A stretch of 64,000 nt of DNA from Leptolyngbya sp. SIO1E4 (GTDB lineage: Bacteria > Cyanobacteriota > Cyanobacteriia > Phormidesmidales > Phormidesmidaceae): positions 2,356,001 to 2,420,000 of the forward strand of contig JAAHFU020000001.1 in the NCBI GenBank assembly GCA_010672825.2, read 5' to 3'. Below the pieces are notes generated by a model. The model ran no database searches. It saw only the letters and a program-made list of their open reading frames with translations, and was not told the DNA's origin. Below, piece by piece: positions 10,224 through 18,810 of this stretch. The position numbers and the translations under genes are program-made. Numbering within the stretch: the stretch's first letter is position 1; every line of letters begins with the position of its first letter.

Positions 10224-10946
10224 TTGCCAACCCTGGGTGTCAATATTGACCATATCGCAACCATCCGGCAGGCTCGCCTTACCGTTGAACCTGATCCTGT
10301 GGCGGCAGCAGTGCTTGCTGAACTCGGGGGGGCAGATGGTATTACCGTCCATCTCCGAGAAGATCGCCGTCATATTCAAGAAAGAGATGTCCGCCTCTTG
10401 CGACAAACCGTCCGCACCCATTTGAACCTGGAGATGGCAGCCACCCCAGAAATGGTAGACATTGCGCTGGATATCAAACCTGACTATGTGACCCTGGTGC
10501 CAGAAAAGCGTGAAGAGATCACGACCGAAGGTGGTTTAGATATTGCTGGCCAGTGCGATCGCATTACTCAAGTTGTCTCAACCCTCCAGGGAGCAGGCAT
10601 TCCGGCGAGTCTATTTATTGATGCTGAACCGGAGCAGATCGCAGCGTCTGCCCAAACGACCGCTAAATTTGTGGAACTGCACACTGGGCGCTATGCCGAA
10701 GCCCATGGTGAGGCTGAGCAAGCGGAAGAATTGAATTATCTGAAAGTGGCGACACAGCAAGCGATCTCGGCAGGGTTACGCGTCAACGCGGGTCATGGCC
10801 TGACCTATTGGAATACATATCCCATTGCCTGTATTGAGGGCATGGAAGAACTCAATATTGGCCACACAATCATCAGCCGAGCGGCGTTGGTTGGGATGGA
10901 ACGAGCTGTGCAAGAAATGAAGCAGGTGATTCGGGGGGTACTCTAA
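10224..10946 (+). CDS. pdxJ: Pyridoxine 5'-phosphate synthase
   Basis: Condenses 1-deoxyxylulose 5-phosphate with 3-amino-2-oxopropyl phosphate, the last ring-forming step of DXP-dependent vitamin B6 synthesis. The 240-residue TIM barrel carries the diagnostic N-terminus [15 protein letters not shown], the HLREDRRHI segment, the Glu-rich VPEKREE loop and the terminal ISRAAL. The start codon is TTG at 10224: AGGAGG lies eight bases upstream and no ATG falls in the conserved N-terminus. The next gene begins 90 bases downstream on the same strand. Confidence 0.96.
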   Translation: MPTLGVNIDHIATIRQARLTVEPDPVAAAVLAELGGADGITVHLREDRRHIQERDVRLLRQTVRTHLNLEMAATPEMVDIALDIKPDYVTLVPEKREEITTEGGLDIAGQCDRITQVVSTLQGAGIPASLFIDAEPEQIAASAQTTAKFVELHTGRYAEAHGEAEQAEELNYLKVATQQAISAGLRVNAGHGLTYWNTYPIACIEGMEELNIGHTIISRAALVGMERAVQEMKQVIRGVL

Positions 10947-11036
10947 GCCCTGGCATCCCTTCAAATCTCTTAGTATTTGCTCCTAATCGTTCTGTGGCAC
11001 AATTCTGAGTTCAGGTCACCGTTTAACACCAGTTCA

Positions 11037-11366
11037 ATGAAAACCTATTACTACGTTCTTGCCAGTCAGCGATTCTTGTTAGAAGAAGAGCCCCTCGATG
11101 AAGTGCTTCGTGAAAGACGCCGTCATTATCAAGAGCAAGAAAAAGAGATCGATTTTTGGCTCGTCAAACAGCCTGCCTTCCTAGAGGGTGATGGGTTGAG
11201 CGAAATCAAGGCTCGCTGCCCTCAACCTGCTGTTGCCATAATTTCTACGGACCCCACCTTTGTCACCTGGCTCAAGCTGAGACTGGAATATGTAATCACG
11301 GGACAGTTTGAAGCGCCCTCAGACTCTATTCCTGAACCCTTAGCTTCCTTAGAAACGGTTCATTAG
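11037..11366 (+). CDS. ycf54: Ycf54, accessory subunit of Mg-protoporphyrin monomethyl ester cyclase
   Basis: Small soluble protein needed for assembly or activity of the aerobic cyclase that makes the fifth ring of chlorophyll; it binds the AcsF/CycI di-iron subunit. The 109 residues match my recollection of the family throughout: YYYVLASQRFLLEEEPL, then RERRRHYQEQEKEIDFWLV, CPQPAVAIISTDP and WLKLRLEYV. The ATG at 11037 is preferred over a start 20 codons upstream because conserved sequence begins there. It is family DUF2488, confined to cyanobacteria and plastids. No acsF lies nearby. Confidence 0.93.
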   Translation: MKTYYYVLASQRFLLEEEPLDEVLRERRRHYQEQEKEIDFWLVKQPAFLEGDGLSEIKARCPQPAVAIISTDPTFVTWLKLRLEYVITGQFEAPSDSIPEPLASLETVH

Positions 11367-11621
11367 CGGTTGGTGAAGCAGGGCAAGGCAGAGGGGAAGC
11401 CGCAGAAAAAATCAGGGATTTTGAACCGAAAAGTGGAGAAATTCGGCAAATTCAAAAGTATGAACTCGAAAGTTCATTTACCCTTTCATGTGTCTACCTG
11501 CCTTCTCTGACGTATAAAGAGACTCTACGAATCACAGCGATTGGGTGTGGGTATGTCAATATAGGGAGCTAGCAGAAATGCTGCCTGGCTCAAGCTACTC
11601 TGTTGTGCTGTTCTGTCTGGT

Positions 11622-12401
11622 GTGTCAATGTCTTGGATGCAAACGCTTCGATGCTGGAGCCTGGTGGTGATGTTGATCGGGAGTGGCGCGATCTCCCCAC
11701 GTGCTGCTGCCGACGAATTTCCCCCCTGCCCACCTCCAGCCGCAAATGAGTATCTGTTATTGGTGAGAGGAGAGACCGTAGAGTCTCGGGATCGCATTCA
11801 AAACCTTTTGCCCACCACCACCGATGTCGCCGTATGTCGATACCTGGACAATATTGTGGTACGGGCTGGCGGCTTCACAAGCTTGGAAAATGCTAATGCT
11901 TGGGCACAATATTTGACCGAGGTTGAAGGGGCACAAGCGTTTGTGGCTCGGCCTGCTAACCCTGGTGAAACGCTACCTGCAGATAACCCAGTTGCTGCAG
12001 AGCCCGTAGAGCCTATCCCTTCAGTTCCTGAAGATGCTCCGGCCACGCCTGAAGACCCTACTCTATCCGAATCCCCTACTCCATCCGAAGACCCTACGCC
12101 GTCAACTACAGCTACGCCACAGGCAACCGTTGGTTATGCGCCGCAATTGTTAGGCGAAGGATATGCCGTTTTAGTGGACTATGGCAACAACCCCGAGGTT
12201 GCCAAACAACTGCAACAATCTTTGAATCAACCCATTGGGCTAGCTGTTTATGAACAACGACCTTTCCTGTTAGCTGCCCAAAGCTCTGATGCACAGGCTG
12301 CAGCTCAGATCTTGCAAACTCTGAGCAATAATCGCTTTGGTGCTTTTATTGTCGATAGTAGCGAAGTTATTCTGTTATCTTCTGGGGTTGCTACTCCATA
12401 A
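11622..12401 (+). CDS. Secreted protein with two SPOR-like lobes, unknown function
   Basis: Not recognised as a named family. The N-terminus has a typical signal peptide (WSLVVMLIGSGAISPRAAA, cleavage around residue 30). Two segments of about 75 residues resemble each other in outline: the first begins ANEYLLLVRGETVESRDRI, the second GEGYAVLVDYGNNPEVAKQL. Each has a beta strand, a helix and further strands, compatible with SPOR-like peptidoglycan-binding folds. They are joined by a low-complexity Pro/Thr/Ser/Glu linker (PTLSESPTPSEDPTPSTT). The export signal and architecture suggest a periplasmic or cell-wall protein. The domain match is inference from pattern, not a search. Confidence 0.7.
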   Translation: MSMSWMQTLRCWSLVVMLIGSGAISPRAAADEFPPCPPPAANEYLLLVRGETVESRDRIQNLLPTTTDVAVCRYLDNIVVRAGGFTSLENANAWAQYLTEVEGAQAFVARPANPGETLPADNPVAAEPVEPIPSVPEDAPATPEDPTLSESPTPSEDPTPSTTATPQATVGYAPQLLGEGYAVLVDYGNNPEVAKQLQQSLNQPIGLAVYEQRPFLLAAQSSDAQAAAQILQTLSNNRFGAFIVDSSEVILLSSGVATP

Positions 12402-12450
12402 AAGCCGAAATTTCGTTGAAGATATTGAATTTTGCAACCCACGGGTTCTG

Positions 12451-12514
12451 TCAAAATGTGCTGAACTTGTAGAGTCCTATTCAATTGAGTTCAGCTGAGT
12501 TCAGCATATTTTGA
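12451..12514. repeat. 17-bp inverted repeat with 30-base loop
   Basis: TCAAAATGTGCTGAACT (12451-12467) pairs with AGTTCAGCATATTTTGA (12498-12514) with one mismatch. The loop carries a further GAGTTCAGCT copy beside the right arm. It lies 50 bases after the stop of the secreted-protein gene, so it may stabilise or end that transcript, but there is no T run. Confidence 0.6.
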
Positions 12515-12676
12515 TTGAGGCAGGGGCTAGGGGTAGGGCTGATTCATTCAGCAGAGAAAAACGCCCTCAATATCTGCTGAGATGACTAACCTCTGCCAAA
12601 CTTCCCATGACTCAACCAATAGTCAGCTGGAACCAACCGTTCCATCCACCTCACCACCCTCTCTTTTCCGCGAGGT

Positions 12677-12732
12677 CCAGGACGGCGGAACGTCCTGGTT
12701 CACGGGGTCTGGGGGTAGCGAAATACCCCCAG
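12677..12732. repeat. Tandem perfect hairpins, REP-like element
   Basis: Two perfect stems stand side by side: CCAGGACG/CGTCCTGG (12677-12698, loop GCGGAA) and CTGGGGGTA/TACCCCCAG (12709-12732, loop GCGAAA). The paired GC-rich hairpins with purine-rich loops look like the REP-type interspersed palindromes common in filamentous cyanobacteria; membership of a repeat family needs a genome search. Confidence 0.6.
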
Positions 12733-12878
12733 TCAACCTCACAACGCGTCACCAGAATCGTCGTCTTACCGCCCTGACCGAAGCAGTTATCTATACTCTC
12801 TAAGCTGGTGCAATATAAGTGTCTGCGCAATCTGCCCGTACTGGTATTTGATTAACGAGAAAACCCCTTAATTGATGT

Positions 12879-12925
12879 GATGCGGCCTATAGAGACATGA
12901 CACACCATGTCTTTATGGCCGCATC
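12879..12925. terminator. 20-bp near-perfect hairpin downstream of membrane-protein gene
   Basis: GATGCGGCC...GACATG (12879-12899) pairs with CATGTC...GGCCGCATC (12906-12925), with one bulge, one wobble and a six-base loop. It lies 22 bases past the stop codon of the minus-strand gene at 12948, the right place for a terminator or 3' stabiliser, but it lacks a clear T run. Confidence 0.55.
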
Positions 12926-12947
12926 TATGAGTAACACAAGGAGTAAC

Positions 12948-13607
12948 TTACAAGGCGGAATCTGCAACGGAATTCAGTCCAACGATGTCTTCATAGGCCG
13001 CAACGACCGCACAGACTGTCCATGGGATGGTCACTAACAACCCGATACCCAGCAGCAGGGCACCCGCAATATTGAGAAAGCCTAACAAAATCAAAAAGAC
13101 GAAGAATGAAAACCAATTCTTAGAGACTAGTTTTCTGCTGGTTTCCAATGCGGGCCAAAAATCAAGACTCTTGTCAAGTAGTAGGGGAAGCCCAAACACA
13201 TAGGAAACGGCAAGATATAGGCCTGGGATAATCAACAAAATGAACCCAACCAAGATTAATATACTGCTCACAATTGAATACAGAAGAATAGGCAGAAAAC
13301 GATTAAAGCCTTGAAAGAAATCACCAAACGCTTTAGGACGATTACGGGCGATCTGAAAAGCGACAATATAGTAACCTGCGCCTAAGATGGGAGACAAAAT
13401 GTTGGCCACAATATTCCCACCACCCTGTTCTCCAGTGCCCAAGGGGAAGGGTAAAATAAAAGACATGGCTCCAAAAATAACGACCAGTAAGAGCGTGAAG
13501 CCCACGAATGGAAGCGCATAGGAATTAAAGATTTCCCAACCCCGACCGAAATATTGGCCCATTTTAAACTGGTAATCTCGGCCACTGATATTGTCAAGAT
13601 TGCTCAT
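12948..13607 (-). CDS. Polytopic membrane protein, unknown function
   Basis: About 219 residues, very hydrophobic, with five or six predicted membrane spans (for example ALPFVGFTLLLVVIFGAM, FLPILLYSIVSSILILVGF, FFVFLILLGFLNIAGALLL). The C-terminal IPWTVCAVVAAYEDIVG resembles the end of small DUF975-like integral membrane proteins. Charged residues are confined to loops and no catalytic motif is seen. The start at 13607 is preferred to one ten codons upstream because GGGAAGG stands five bases before the ATG. It stands alone between the repeat-rich spacer and a 351-base upstream region. Confidence 0.75.
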   Translation of the reverse strand: MSNLDNISGRDYQFKMGQYFGRGWEIFNSYALPFVGFTLLLVVIFGAMSFILPFPLGTGEQGGGNIVANILSPILGAGYYIVAFQIARNRPKAFGDFFQGFNRFLPILLYSIVSSILILVGFILLIIPGLYLAVSYVFGLPLLLDKSLDFWPALETSRKLVSKNWFSFFVFLILLGFLNIAGALLLGIGLLVTIPWTVCAVVAAYEDIVGLNSVADSAL

Positions 13608-13958
13608 GATACCTTCCCAATAACGGTGAATCCTCATAAAGCGAAGATATCGAAGAACGGTTAAATTGGCAGAAACCTTTAGAAAAGTTTTGGTTTATAC
13701 CGTTTTGAGAAGAGATTACTTTTGCTAACGTTTATTACTTATTGAAAACTGACATTGCTAGAAAACTTTAAGAAGTTGACATCTTAATAAGACTATTAAG
13801 ATGTACCTGCCTGTCAGAGACTGGCTGAGTTCAATACTCCCCTGAAGCTGTAAGCGCTGAAACTGTGAACGGATTATCATGGTCCCCTCTAAAGCTGTGT
13901 TTTCTGGCTTAGGCGCAGAATTTCTGGGGATTTCAGTCGTGGCCGGATTTGAAACAAG
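13608..13958. other. Upstream spacer with 11-bp hairpin/operator
   Basis: 351 bases between two minus-strand genes. A perfect inverted repeat ACATCTTAATA/TATTAAGATGT (13779-13789 with 13794-13804, spacer AGAC) lies about 170 bases upstream of the membrane-protein start. It is AT-rich and symmetrical, so it could be a regulator site. Nothing else is evident. Confidence 0.5.
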
Positions 13959-14879
13959 CTACCCTTTTACGGACCCTGCCAGGAGACCCCGGACAAAATA
14001 ACGCTGGAGCGCAAAAAATACCCCCAAGGGCACGATCATGCTGATGAAGGCCCCAGCAGTCAGCAGGTGCCAGTCTTGCCCCCGTGACCCGACGATGTTG
14101 GTGAGCTTAAGGGTGACAGGAGCTACATCGGGTGTACCGCCTAAATAGACAAGTGCTACCAATAAATCATTCCAGACCCAGAGGAATTGAAACACCGCGA
14201 AAGAGGCGATCGCAGGCATCGACAAGGGCACGATTAAGCGCGTGAAAATTTTTAAATGGGAGGCGCCATCTACAGAAGCTGCTTCAATCAGATCCCTGGG
14301 CAGCGAGCCAATGTAGTTGCGTAACAGGTAAATGCCTAGGGGCATGCCATAGCCAGTATGCGCCAGCCACACCGCCCAAAAACTGCCTGCCAACCCCAGA
14401 GCGCTGTAGGTGCGCAAAATAGGGATAAAGGTCATTTGCAGGGGCACGACCAGCAGCGCCACGACTGTAATAAACAAGAGTTGGCGGCCAGGGAAAGACA
14501 TCCACGCTAAGGCATAGGCTGCAAAGGTGGCGATCGCAATTGGGATAATGGTGGCTGGAATTGAGATCGTCAAGCTGTTCAAAAAAGACTGACCCATACC
14601 TTCACTCGTAAGCACAGTCAGGTAGTTCGCCAGGGTTAACTGGGTAAAGTCAAACGGATGCTGAAAGACAGACCACCAACCATTGGTGAGTACATCATCC
14701 CGAGGGCGCAATGAGCTGATGAGCACTCCCACGCTGGGCAGCGTCCACACGACAGAAATGACCACTAATGCTATATGAACCGGGAGTTTCTTCAAAAAGT
14801 TTTGTAGGCGCTTAGCCTGGGCCTTTGGCCCTGGGGGCGATTGTCGATAGCCTTTTTTCTCGTAGCGAATAACAGTCAT
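13959..14879 (-). CDS. ggtD: ABC transporter permease, GgtD/AglG (MalG) type
   Basis: One of two membrane subunits of a carbohydrate or compatible-solute importer. The 306 residues give six membrane spans and the EAA coupling motif EAASVDGASHLKIFTRLIVPL, which docks on the ATPase. The C-terminus, NIVGSRGQDWHLLTAGAF followed by QRYFVRGLLAGSVKG, is the form I know from alpha-glucoside (AglG) and glucosylglycerol (GgtD) permeases. I infer an osmolyte or glucoside substrate; the symbol is a best guess. The partner permease lies upstream on the same strand, separated by 217 bases. Neither a binding protein nor an ATPase gene is adjacent. Confidence 0.8.
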   Translation of the reverse strand: MTVIRYEKKGYRQSPPGPKAQAKRLQNFLKKLPVHIALVVISVVWTLPSVGVLISSLRPRDDVLTNGWWSVFQHPFDFTQLTLANYLTVLTSEGMGQSFLNSLTISIPATIIPIAIATFAAYALAWMSFPGRQLLFITVVALLVVPLQMTFIPILRTYSALGLAGSFWAVWLAHTGYGMPLGIYLLRNYIGSLPRDLIEAASVDGASHLKIFTRLIVPLSMPAIASFAVFQFLWVWNDLLVALVYLGGTPDVAPVTLKLTNIVGSRGQDWHLLTAGAFISMIVPLGVFFALQRYFVRGLLAGSVKG

Positions 14880-15096
14880 ATAGCCATATAGCCTTGTTTC
14901 GTTGGGTGCGGTACATCTGGGTTAAGACGAGGCTAGGGTTTGGGGATAGGGCGTCCTTGATCCTAAGGAAAACCGCTATTGGTTCTGAAAGCTAGCCTTG
15001 GTGATGGTACGAGTGCCGTTGGTGTTAATGGAGACGGTAGGATGCTTCTGCTGCTGGTCCGAGGTTTGAATGAACAGCAAGTTGTATCAGTCTTGT

Positions 15097-16077
15097 TTAA
15101 CGAATAGCTTCTTGTTCTCGGAAGCGACGGATGTTCGTGACCATAACTGGGATGATGGCAATCAAAAGGATGACCGCGATCGCGCTCCCCCGTCCATAAT
15201 CTCGAAAATTGAACATTTCTTTGATCATGCGACTGGCGATGACCTCAGTCCCCTGGTTGCCGGCAGTCATGACAAAAACAATGTCAAACACTTTTAACAC
15301 CAGAATAATGACCGTAGTCGCGACGACCACCAAGGTAGAGCGGATCATCGGGATAATTACGCGCCAAAAAATCTGCACCTCGTTAGCTCCATCCATCCGA
15401 GCCGCCTCCAAGATTTCTTGAGGGATGCCCTTAACTGCTGCCGACAAGAGCACCATGCAGAAGCCCGTTTGCAGCCAAATCATGATGGCAATCAGCGCCA
15501 AGTTGTTGATAGAGCGCTCGACCAGCCAACCTACAGGCTCAACCCCTAGACTGACCAACAGCGCATTCAGAAGGCCGATTTGGGCGGTATCAGCTGGCCG
15601 ATAATCATACACGAACCGCCAGATAACACTAGCTCCAACAAAGGAGATGGCCATGGGTAAAAAGATTAACGTCTTGGGTACCTGCTCATAGCGAACGCGG
15701 TCTGCTAAAACCGCGATCAGTAGGCCCAAACTGACGCTGATACCGGTGACTAGCACCAACCACAAAATATTGTTACGAAAAGCTTCCCACATTACCTTGT
15801 CGGTGAGGAGACCCACATAGTTAGCAATCCCAACAAAGTTTTGCGATCGCTGATCAAAAAAGCTGACGTAGAGAGTCAGCACCGTTGGCAGTACCAAATA
15901 AGCAGTGAGTACCACCATGGCAGGGGCTAGATACACCCAAGGTAAAACCCGTTGCCTGGCTCGGCTGGGGAAGGCTTTTTCAATAATGAGGTTAGCAAGA
16001 TAAAACAGACCGATGACGCCGCCACACCCCAGGAGAATGGCGATCGCTGCATTCAGGATGCTGACCAAAGCAGACAT
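15097..16077 (-). CDS. ggtC: ABC transporter permease, GgtC/AglF (MalF) type
   Basis: Partner of the downstream permease, forming the transmembrane channel of a sugar or glucosylglycerol importer. The 326-residue protein has an extra N-terminal membrane segment (IAILLGCGGVIGLFYLANLI), the MalF-type core beginning YLAPAMVVLTAYLVLPTV, and the EAA loop EAARMDGANEVQIFWRVIIPM. Its VFVMTAGNQGTEVIASRMIKEMF segment is typical of AglF/GgtC relatives. The family is clear; the substrate is inferred. A strong hairpin lies upstream and isolates the gene from petE. The absence of substrate-binding and ATPase genes suggests they are encoded elsewhere, or that a shared MsiK-like ATPase is used. Confidence 0.8.
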   Translation of the reverse strand: MSALVSILNAAIAILLGCGGVIGLFYLANLIIEKAFPSRARQRVLPWVYLAPAMVVLTAYLVLPTVLTLYVSFFDQRSQNFVGIANYVGLLTDKVMWEAFRNNILWLVLVTGISVSLGLLIAVLADRVRYEQVPKTLIFLPMAISFVGASVIWRFVYDYRPADTAQIGLLNALLVSLGVEPVGWLVERSINNLALIAIMIWLQTGFCMVLLSAAVKGIPQEILEAARMDGANEVQIFWRVIIPMIRSTLVVVATTVIILVLKVFDIVFVMTAGNQGTEVIASRMIKEMFNFRDYGRGSAIAVILLIAIIPVMVTNIRRFREQEAIR

Positions 16078-16133
16078 GGTAAACAGTCACAAAAGAAGAG
16101 CTGTTTCCTTAACCTACCAATGAATCTGTAATT

Positions 16134-16178
16134 CATGGGAAAAGCCTCTCCCAAAATTTGAGAGAGGCTTTTCCCATG
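16134..16178. terminator. 17-bp terminator between petE and ggtC
   Basis: CATGGGAAAAGCCTCTC (16134-16150) pairs perfectly with GAGAGGCTTTTCCCATG (16162-16178). It sits 30 bases after the petE stop on the minus strand and before the ggtC start. The AAAA/TTTT part of the stem suits intrinsic termination; it should keep the abundant petE transcript out of the permease genes. Confidence 0.8.
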
Positions 16179-16208
16179 GCTAAACTTTTCAATTACATCG
16201 CTAAGGCT

Positions 16209-16625
16209 TTAGCCTTCCAGGGTGATTTTGCCAACCATTCCTGCACCGCGATGGGGGGCACAGAAGTAAGTGTAATCACCAGCAGGCATGTCAGCGGAAA
16301 AGGTGGTGGAGTAGGATTCACCCGGTGCAAAAGTCAACTGGTCATGGGAAATTTTGGTGGCCAGATCCTTATCACCCGGCATTTGATTTTCATCGAAGAT
16401 GACGTTGTGAGGAGCCATTTTGTTATTGACCCAGGTCACAGTATCGCCCGCTTTAACCGTGAGGTTGGCGGGTTCAAATACCAGCAGACCGGAGTCAGAT
16501 CCCATCTTCACCTCATAATTCGCTGCAGATGCAGGCGCTGCAGCCGTCACGAGAGTGGCAACCACCATAGCTAAAGCCAGACAAGCTAGGCTAAACCTGC
16601 CAATCACGTGTGCAATCTGTCTCAT
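16209..16625 (-). CDS. petE: Plastocyanin precursor
   Basis: Copper protein of the thylakoid lumen carrying electrons from cytochrome b6f to photosystem I. The precursor has 138 residues: a signal peptide ending PASA (1-34), then mature [12 protein letters not shown]. All four copper ligands are present: H73 (APHNVIF), C122, H125 and M130 (CAPHRGAGM). The ATG at 16625 is chosen because AGAGG lies five bases upstream and a twin-hydrophobic leader begins there; a longer frame upstream adds a Cys-rich tail with no homology. It is bounded by terminators on both sides, so it is probably monocistronic and, by analogy with relatives, copper regulated. Confidence 0.96.
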   Translation of the reverse strand: MRQIAHVIGRFSLACLALAMVVATLVTAAAPASAANYEVKMGSDSGLLVFEPANLTVKAGDTVTWVNNKMAPHNVIFDENQMPGDKDLATKISHDQLTFAPGESYSTTFSADMPAGDYTYFCAPHRGAGMVGKITLEG

Positions 16626-16990
16626 AGGAACCTCTAAACAGCTGAATCTTAAGTCATTATGCAATATCTTACTCTGAAATAAGCAACAGCACATGATCCA
16701 TTAGCAGAAAATTCCAATGGATACTTGACTATATGATTGAGTTTTTTAGGTTCCCTGTACAGCTACACGAAACTGTGCAGCAGCTAGCTTGACCTTTTTT
16801 GCTCCAATATGTACTCGACGATGGCTTCAAGGATTATAAATCTCCAGTAACAGTATAGTTGAAAATCTCCAGCTAGGGGAGATTGCTGGCATGTTAATAG
16901 CTAAAAAGCCTCCCAGAGCTGGATAGAGACTCTGGAAGGCTTTTGAGAAACAACCCGTGAAATGGTTGCCGCTAGCGTGACTTAGGCAAA
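16626..16990. other. petE promoter region and psbV 3' region
   Basis: 365 bases without a gene. The part next to 16625 must hold the petE promoter, though I cannot point to a regulator box. The direct repeat AAATCTCCAG occurs twice near 16837-16873. The psbV terminator is listed separately. Confidence 0.4.
16904..16944. terminator. Terminator after psbV
   Basis: AAAAGCCTCCCAGAG (16904-16918) pairs with CTCTGGAAGGCTTTT (16930-16944) with a single internal mismatch and an 11-base loop. It lies about 47 bases past the psbV stop on the minus strand. Confidence 0.75.
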
Positions 16991-17506
16991 CTAAACCTCT
17001 CCGGCACCCGGAGCGGAATAAGTGCTCTTACCGCCACCCCAAAGGGGGCCAATTACTTTGGGCTGCAGCAAAATATGACCTGAGATTGCCACCAAGTCTT
17101 CTTCCGTTAGGCTACGCATCTTCGGAAAAATATCAGTACTTTTTAAACTAGGGTGAAGCTGGGCAATTTCAGTCAAGCCGTCATAGGTAGTGGGATTCTT
17201 GATGTAGTCCACCAAGGCTTCCAGGTTATCGCGGCGAGGCAGTGCCCCAGCCAAACTGTCTGGATCTAAGCCCACGGTGGGGTTTGTCTTAGTGATCCCA
17301 GCAGCATGACAGGTGCCGCAAGCGTAGTTAAACTGCTTCCGACCTCGCGCAACTTGCTCTAGGGATAAAACATAGGTGTCACCCTGTTCATTGAGCTTGA
17401 TGGTACGAGTTGCCTCATCTAGCTCTGCTGCGACAGCGGGGCCAGCAAATAGTTGGCTGATGACCAATACCGCGATCGCAGCTAGCCAAATGCATCTTTT
17501 AAGCAT
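16991..17506 (-). CDS. psbV: Photosystem II cytochrome c550
   Basis: Extrinsic c-type cytochrome of the lumenal face of photosystem II that stabilises the oxygen-evolving cluster. The precursor has a signal peptide ending AVAA, then AELDEATRTIKLNEQG. Haem attachment CGTCH is at residues 63-67, and the distal ligand is likely His in AQLHPSLKS. The block KNPTTYDG...DIFPKMRSLTEEDLVAISGHIL is diagnostic. The ATG at 17506 is chosen over a TTG four codons upstream because GAGGAGAA precedes it. After the usual near-terminal WGGGK the protein continues about ten residues (STYSAPGAGEV) instead of ending in a short Tyr tail. PsbV2 is the alternative, but the body matches PsbV better. Confidence 0.92.
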   Translation of the reverse strand: MLKRCIWLAAIAVLVISQLFAGPAVAAELDEATRTIKLNEQGDTYVLSLEQVARGRKQFNYACGTCHAAGITKTNPTVGLDPDSLAGALPRRDNLEALVDYIKNPTTYDGLTEIAQLHPSLKSTDIFPKMRSLTEEDLVAISGHILLQPKVIGPLWGGGKSTYSAPGAGEV

Positions 17507-17892
17507 GATTCTCCTCAACGGTTCTCCTCAAAGTATTTATGGCTAGCCATCACACAACACAGCAGACTCAGACCACTAGCGGCAAAAAGCCGATACCTTC
17601 AGGCAGCTAAAAAGACATCCGCTTAATCCACCCTCTTGTTTTAGAGAGTGGGTCACTAAAGGCGTTGAGTCCTTCTCGTATTCAATATCATGCCACCGAA
17701 TGGGGGATTCCCAAAGCGTTTTCATTCAGCTCTAGAAATTAAGCACTTTCTGTCACGTCTCTTTCTGATTCGGTGTCCATCTTTGGTTGTGTCGGGCCTA
17801 TCTACGGACAAACACCTGCTGAAAGAGAAATTTTGGAGGTGCCTGACCTGAGACAACTCACTGAGGTATCTCAGGTGATTGAAGCAATTGAT
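17507..17892. other. Spacer between psbV and accD
   Basis: 386 bases. A 64-codon plus-strand frame (17773-17967) runs into the 3' end of accD, has no ribosome site and no recognisable product, so I do not call it. The psbV promoter should lie in the left part. A weak hairpin surrounds 17630-17650. Confidence 0.4.
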
Positions 17893-18810
17893 TTAAGAGA
17901 GCGTCACGTGAGAGCTAGAGGTTATGTGGGATGGCTGGATCGGAGTTGTCGGGATGGGCTGATGTAAGCGAACCAGCTTAGCAAGGGTTGCCTTCAATTC
18001 TGTGCGAGGCACGATGGCGTCTACAAAGCCATGATTCAGCAAATATTCTGCGGTTTGGAAATCGTCTGGCAGTTTCTCTCGCAGGGTTTGTTCTACGACC
18101 CGCCGCCCAGCAAAGGCAATGGTGGCTTGTGGCTCTGCCAAAATAATGTCTCCTAACATCGCAAAACTGGCTGTGACTCCGCCTGTTGTGGGGTGAGACA
18201 ACACCGGAATGTAGAGTAAGCGGGCCTGACGGTGACGTTCTAAGGCACCTGAAATCTTGGCCATTTGCATCAGGCTAAGCATGCCTTCTTGCATGCGAGC
18301 ACCGCCTGAAGCGCAAATAATGATGACGGGTAAATGGTGATGGGTGCTGTGCTCAATCAACCGCGTGAGCTTTTCGCCAACGACTGATCCCATGCTGCCA
18401 CCCATAAAGCGGAAGTCCATGACGCCCAAGCCGATGGGCAAGGTTTCTAGTGCCCCGATACCGGTTTGTACCGCGTCTGTGAGCTGTGTCCGAGTTTGCA
18501 TATCGCGGATGCGATCGCTATAGGCTTTGCGATCCTGGAACTTCAACGGATCTTGAGGAACAATATGAGCGTCTAACGGTTGCCAAGTACCCTCGTCAAT
18601 GAGCTGCTGGATGCGATCGCCACTAAACACACGGTGGTGGTGACCGCACTCTGGACAAACGAATTGGTTAGCGTTCAAATCTTTGGTATAGGTCATGACG
18701 CCGCAGGCGGCACATTTTGTCCATAGGCCGTCTGCGATTTCGCGTTCTTGTCGCTCTTGGCTAATAGGACCTGATTTCCGGCGATTTGCAAACCAATCAA
18801 ACAGAGACAT
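17893..18810 (-). CDS. accD: Acetyl-CoA carboxylase carboxyltransferase subunit beta
   Basis: Transfers the carboxyl group from biotin to acetyl-CoA to make malonyl-CoA for fatty acid synthesis, together with AccA. The 305-residue protein has the N-terminal zinc ribbon (C33, C36, C52, C55) and the carboxyltransferase core with [24 protein letters not shown] and the [13 protein letters not shown] acyl-CoA loop. Length and motifs are normal. accA is not in the window, as is usual in cyanobacteria, where the acc genes are dispersed. The gene stands alone. Confidence 0.97.
   Translation of the reverse strand: MSLFDWFANRRKSGPISQERQEREIADGLWTKCAACGVMTYTKDLNANQFVCPECGHHHRVFSGDRIQQLIDEGTWQPLDAHIVPQDPLKFQDRKAYSDRIRDMQTRTQLTDAVQTGIGALETLPIGLGVMDFRFMGGSMGSVVGEKLTRLIEHSTHHHLPVIIICASGGARMQEGMLSLMQMAKISGALERHRQARLLYIPVLSHPTTGGVTASFAMLGDIILAEPQATIAFAGRRVVEQTLREKLPDDFQTAEYLLNHGFVDAIVPRTELKATLAKLVRLHQPIPTTPIQPSHITSSSHVTLS

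Larger units (their letters stand above)
12402..12947. other. Repeat-rich spacer without a convincing gene
   Basis: A 546-base region holding four separate inverted repeats, listed individually. A 73-codon frame at 12582-12803 spans two of them and has no recognisable product, so I do not call it a gene. The region looks like an accumulation site for small non-coding repeats. Confidence 0.6.

Noticed and set aside
12582-12803. 73-codon plus-strand frame
   Set aside because: It spans two perfect hairpins, has low-complexity sequence and no recognisable product or clear ribosome site.
17773-17967. 64-codon plus-strand frame after psbV
   Set aside because: It overlaps the 3' end of accD on the other strand by 75 bases and shows no ribosome site or family resemblance.
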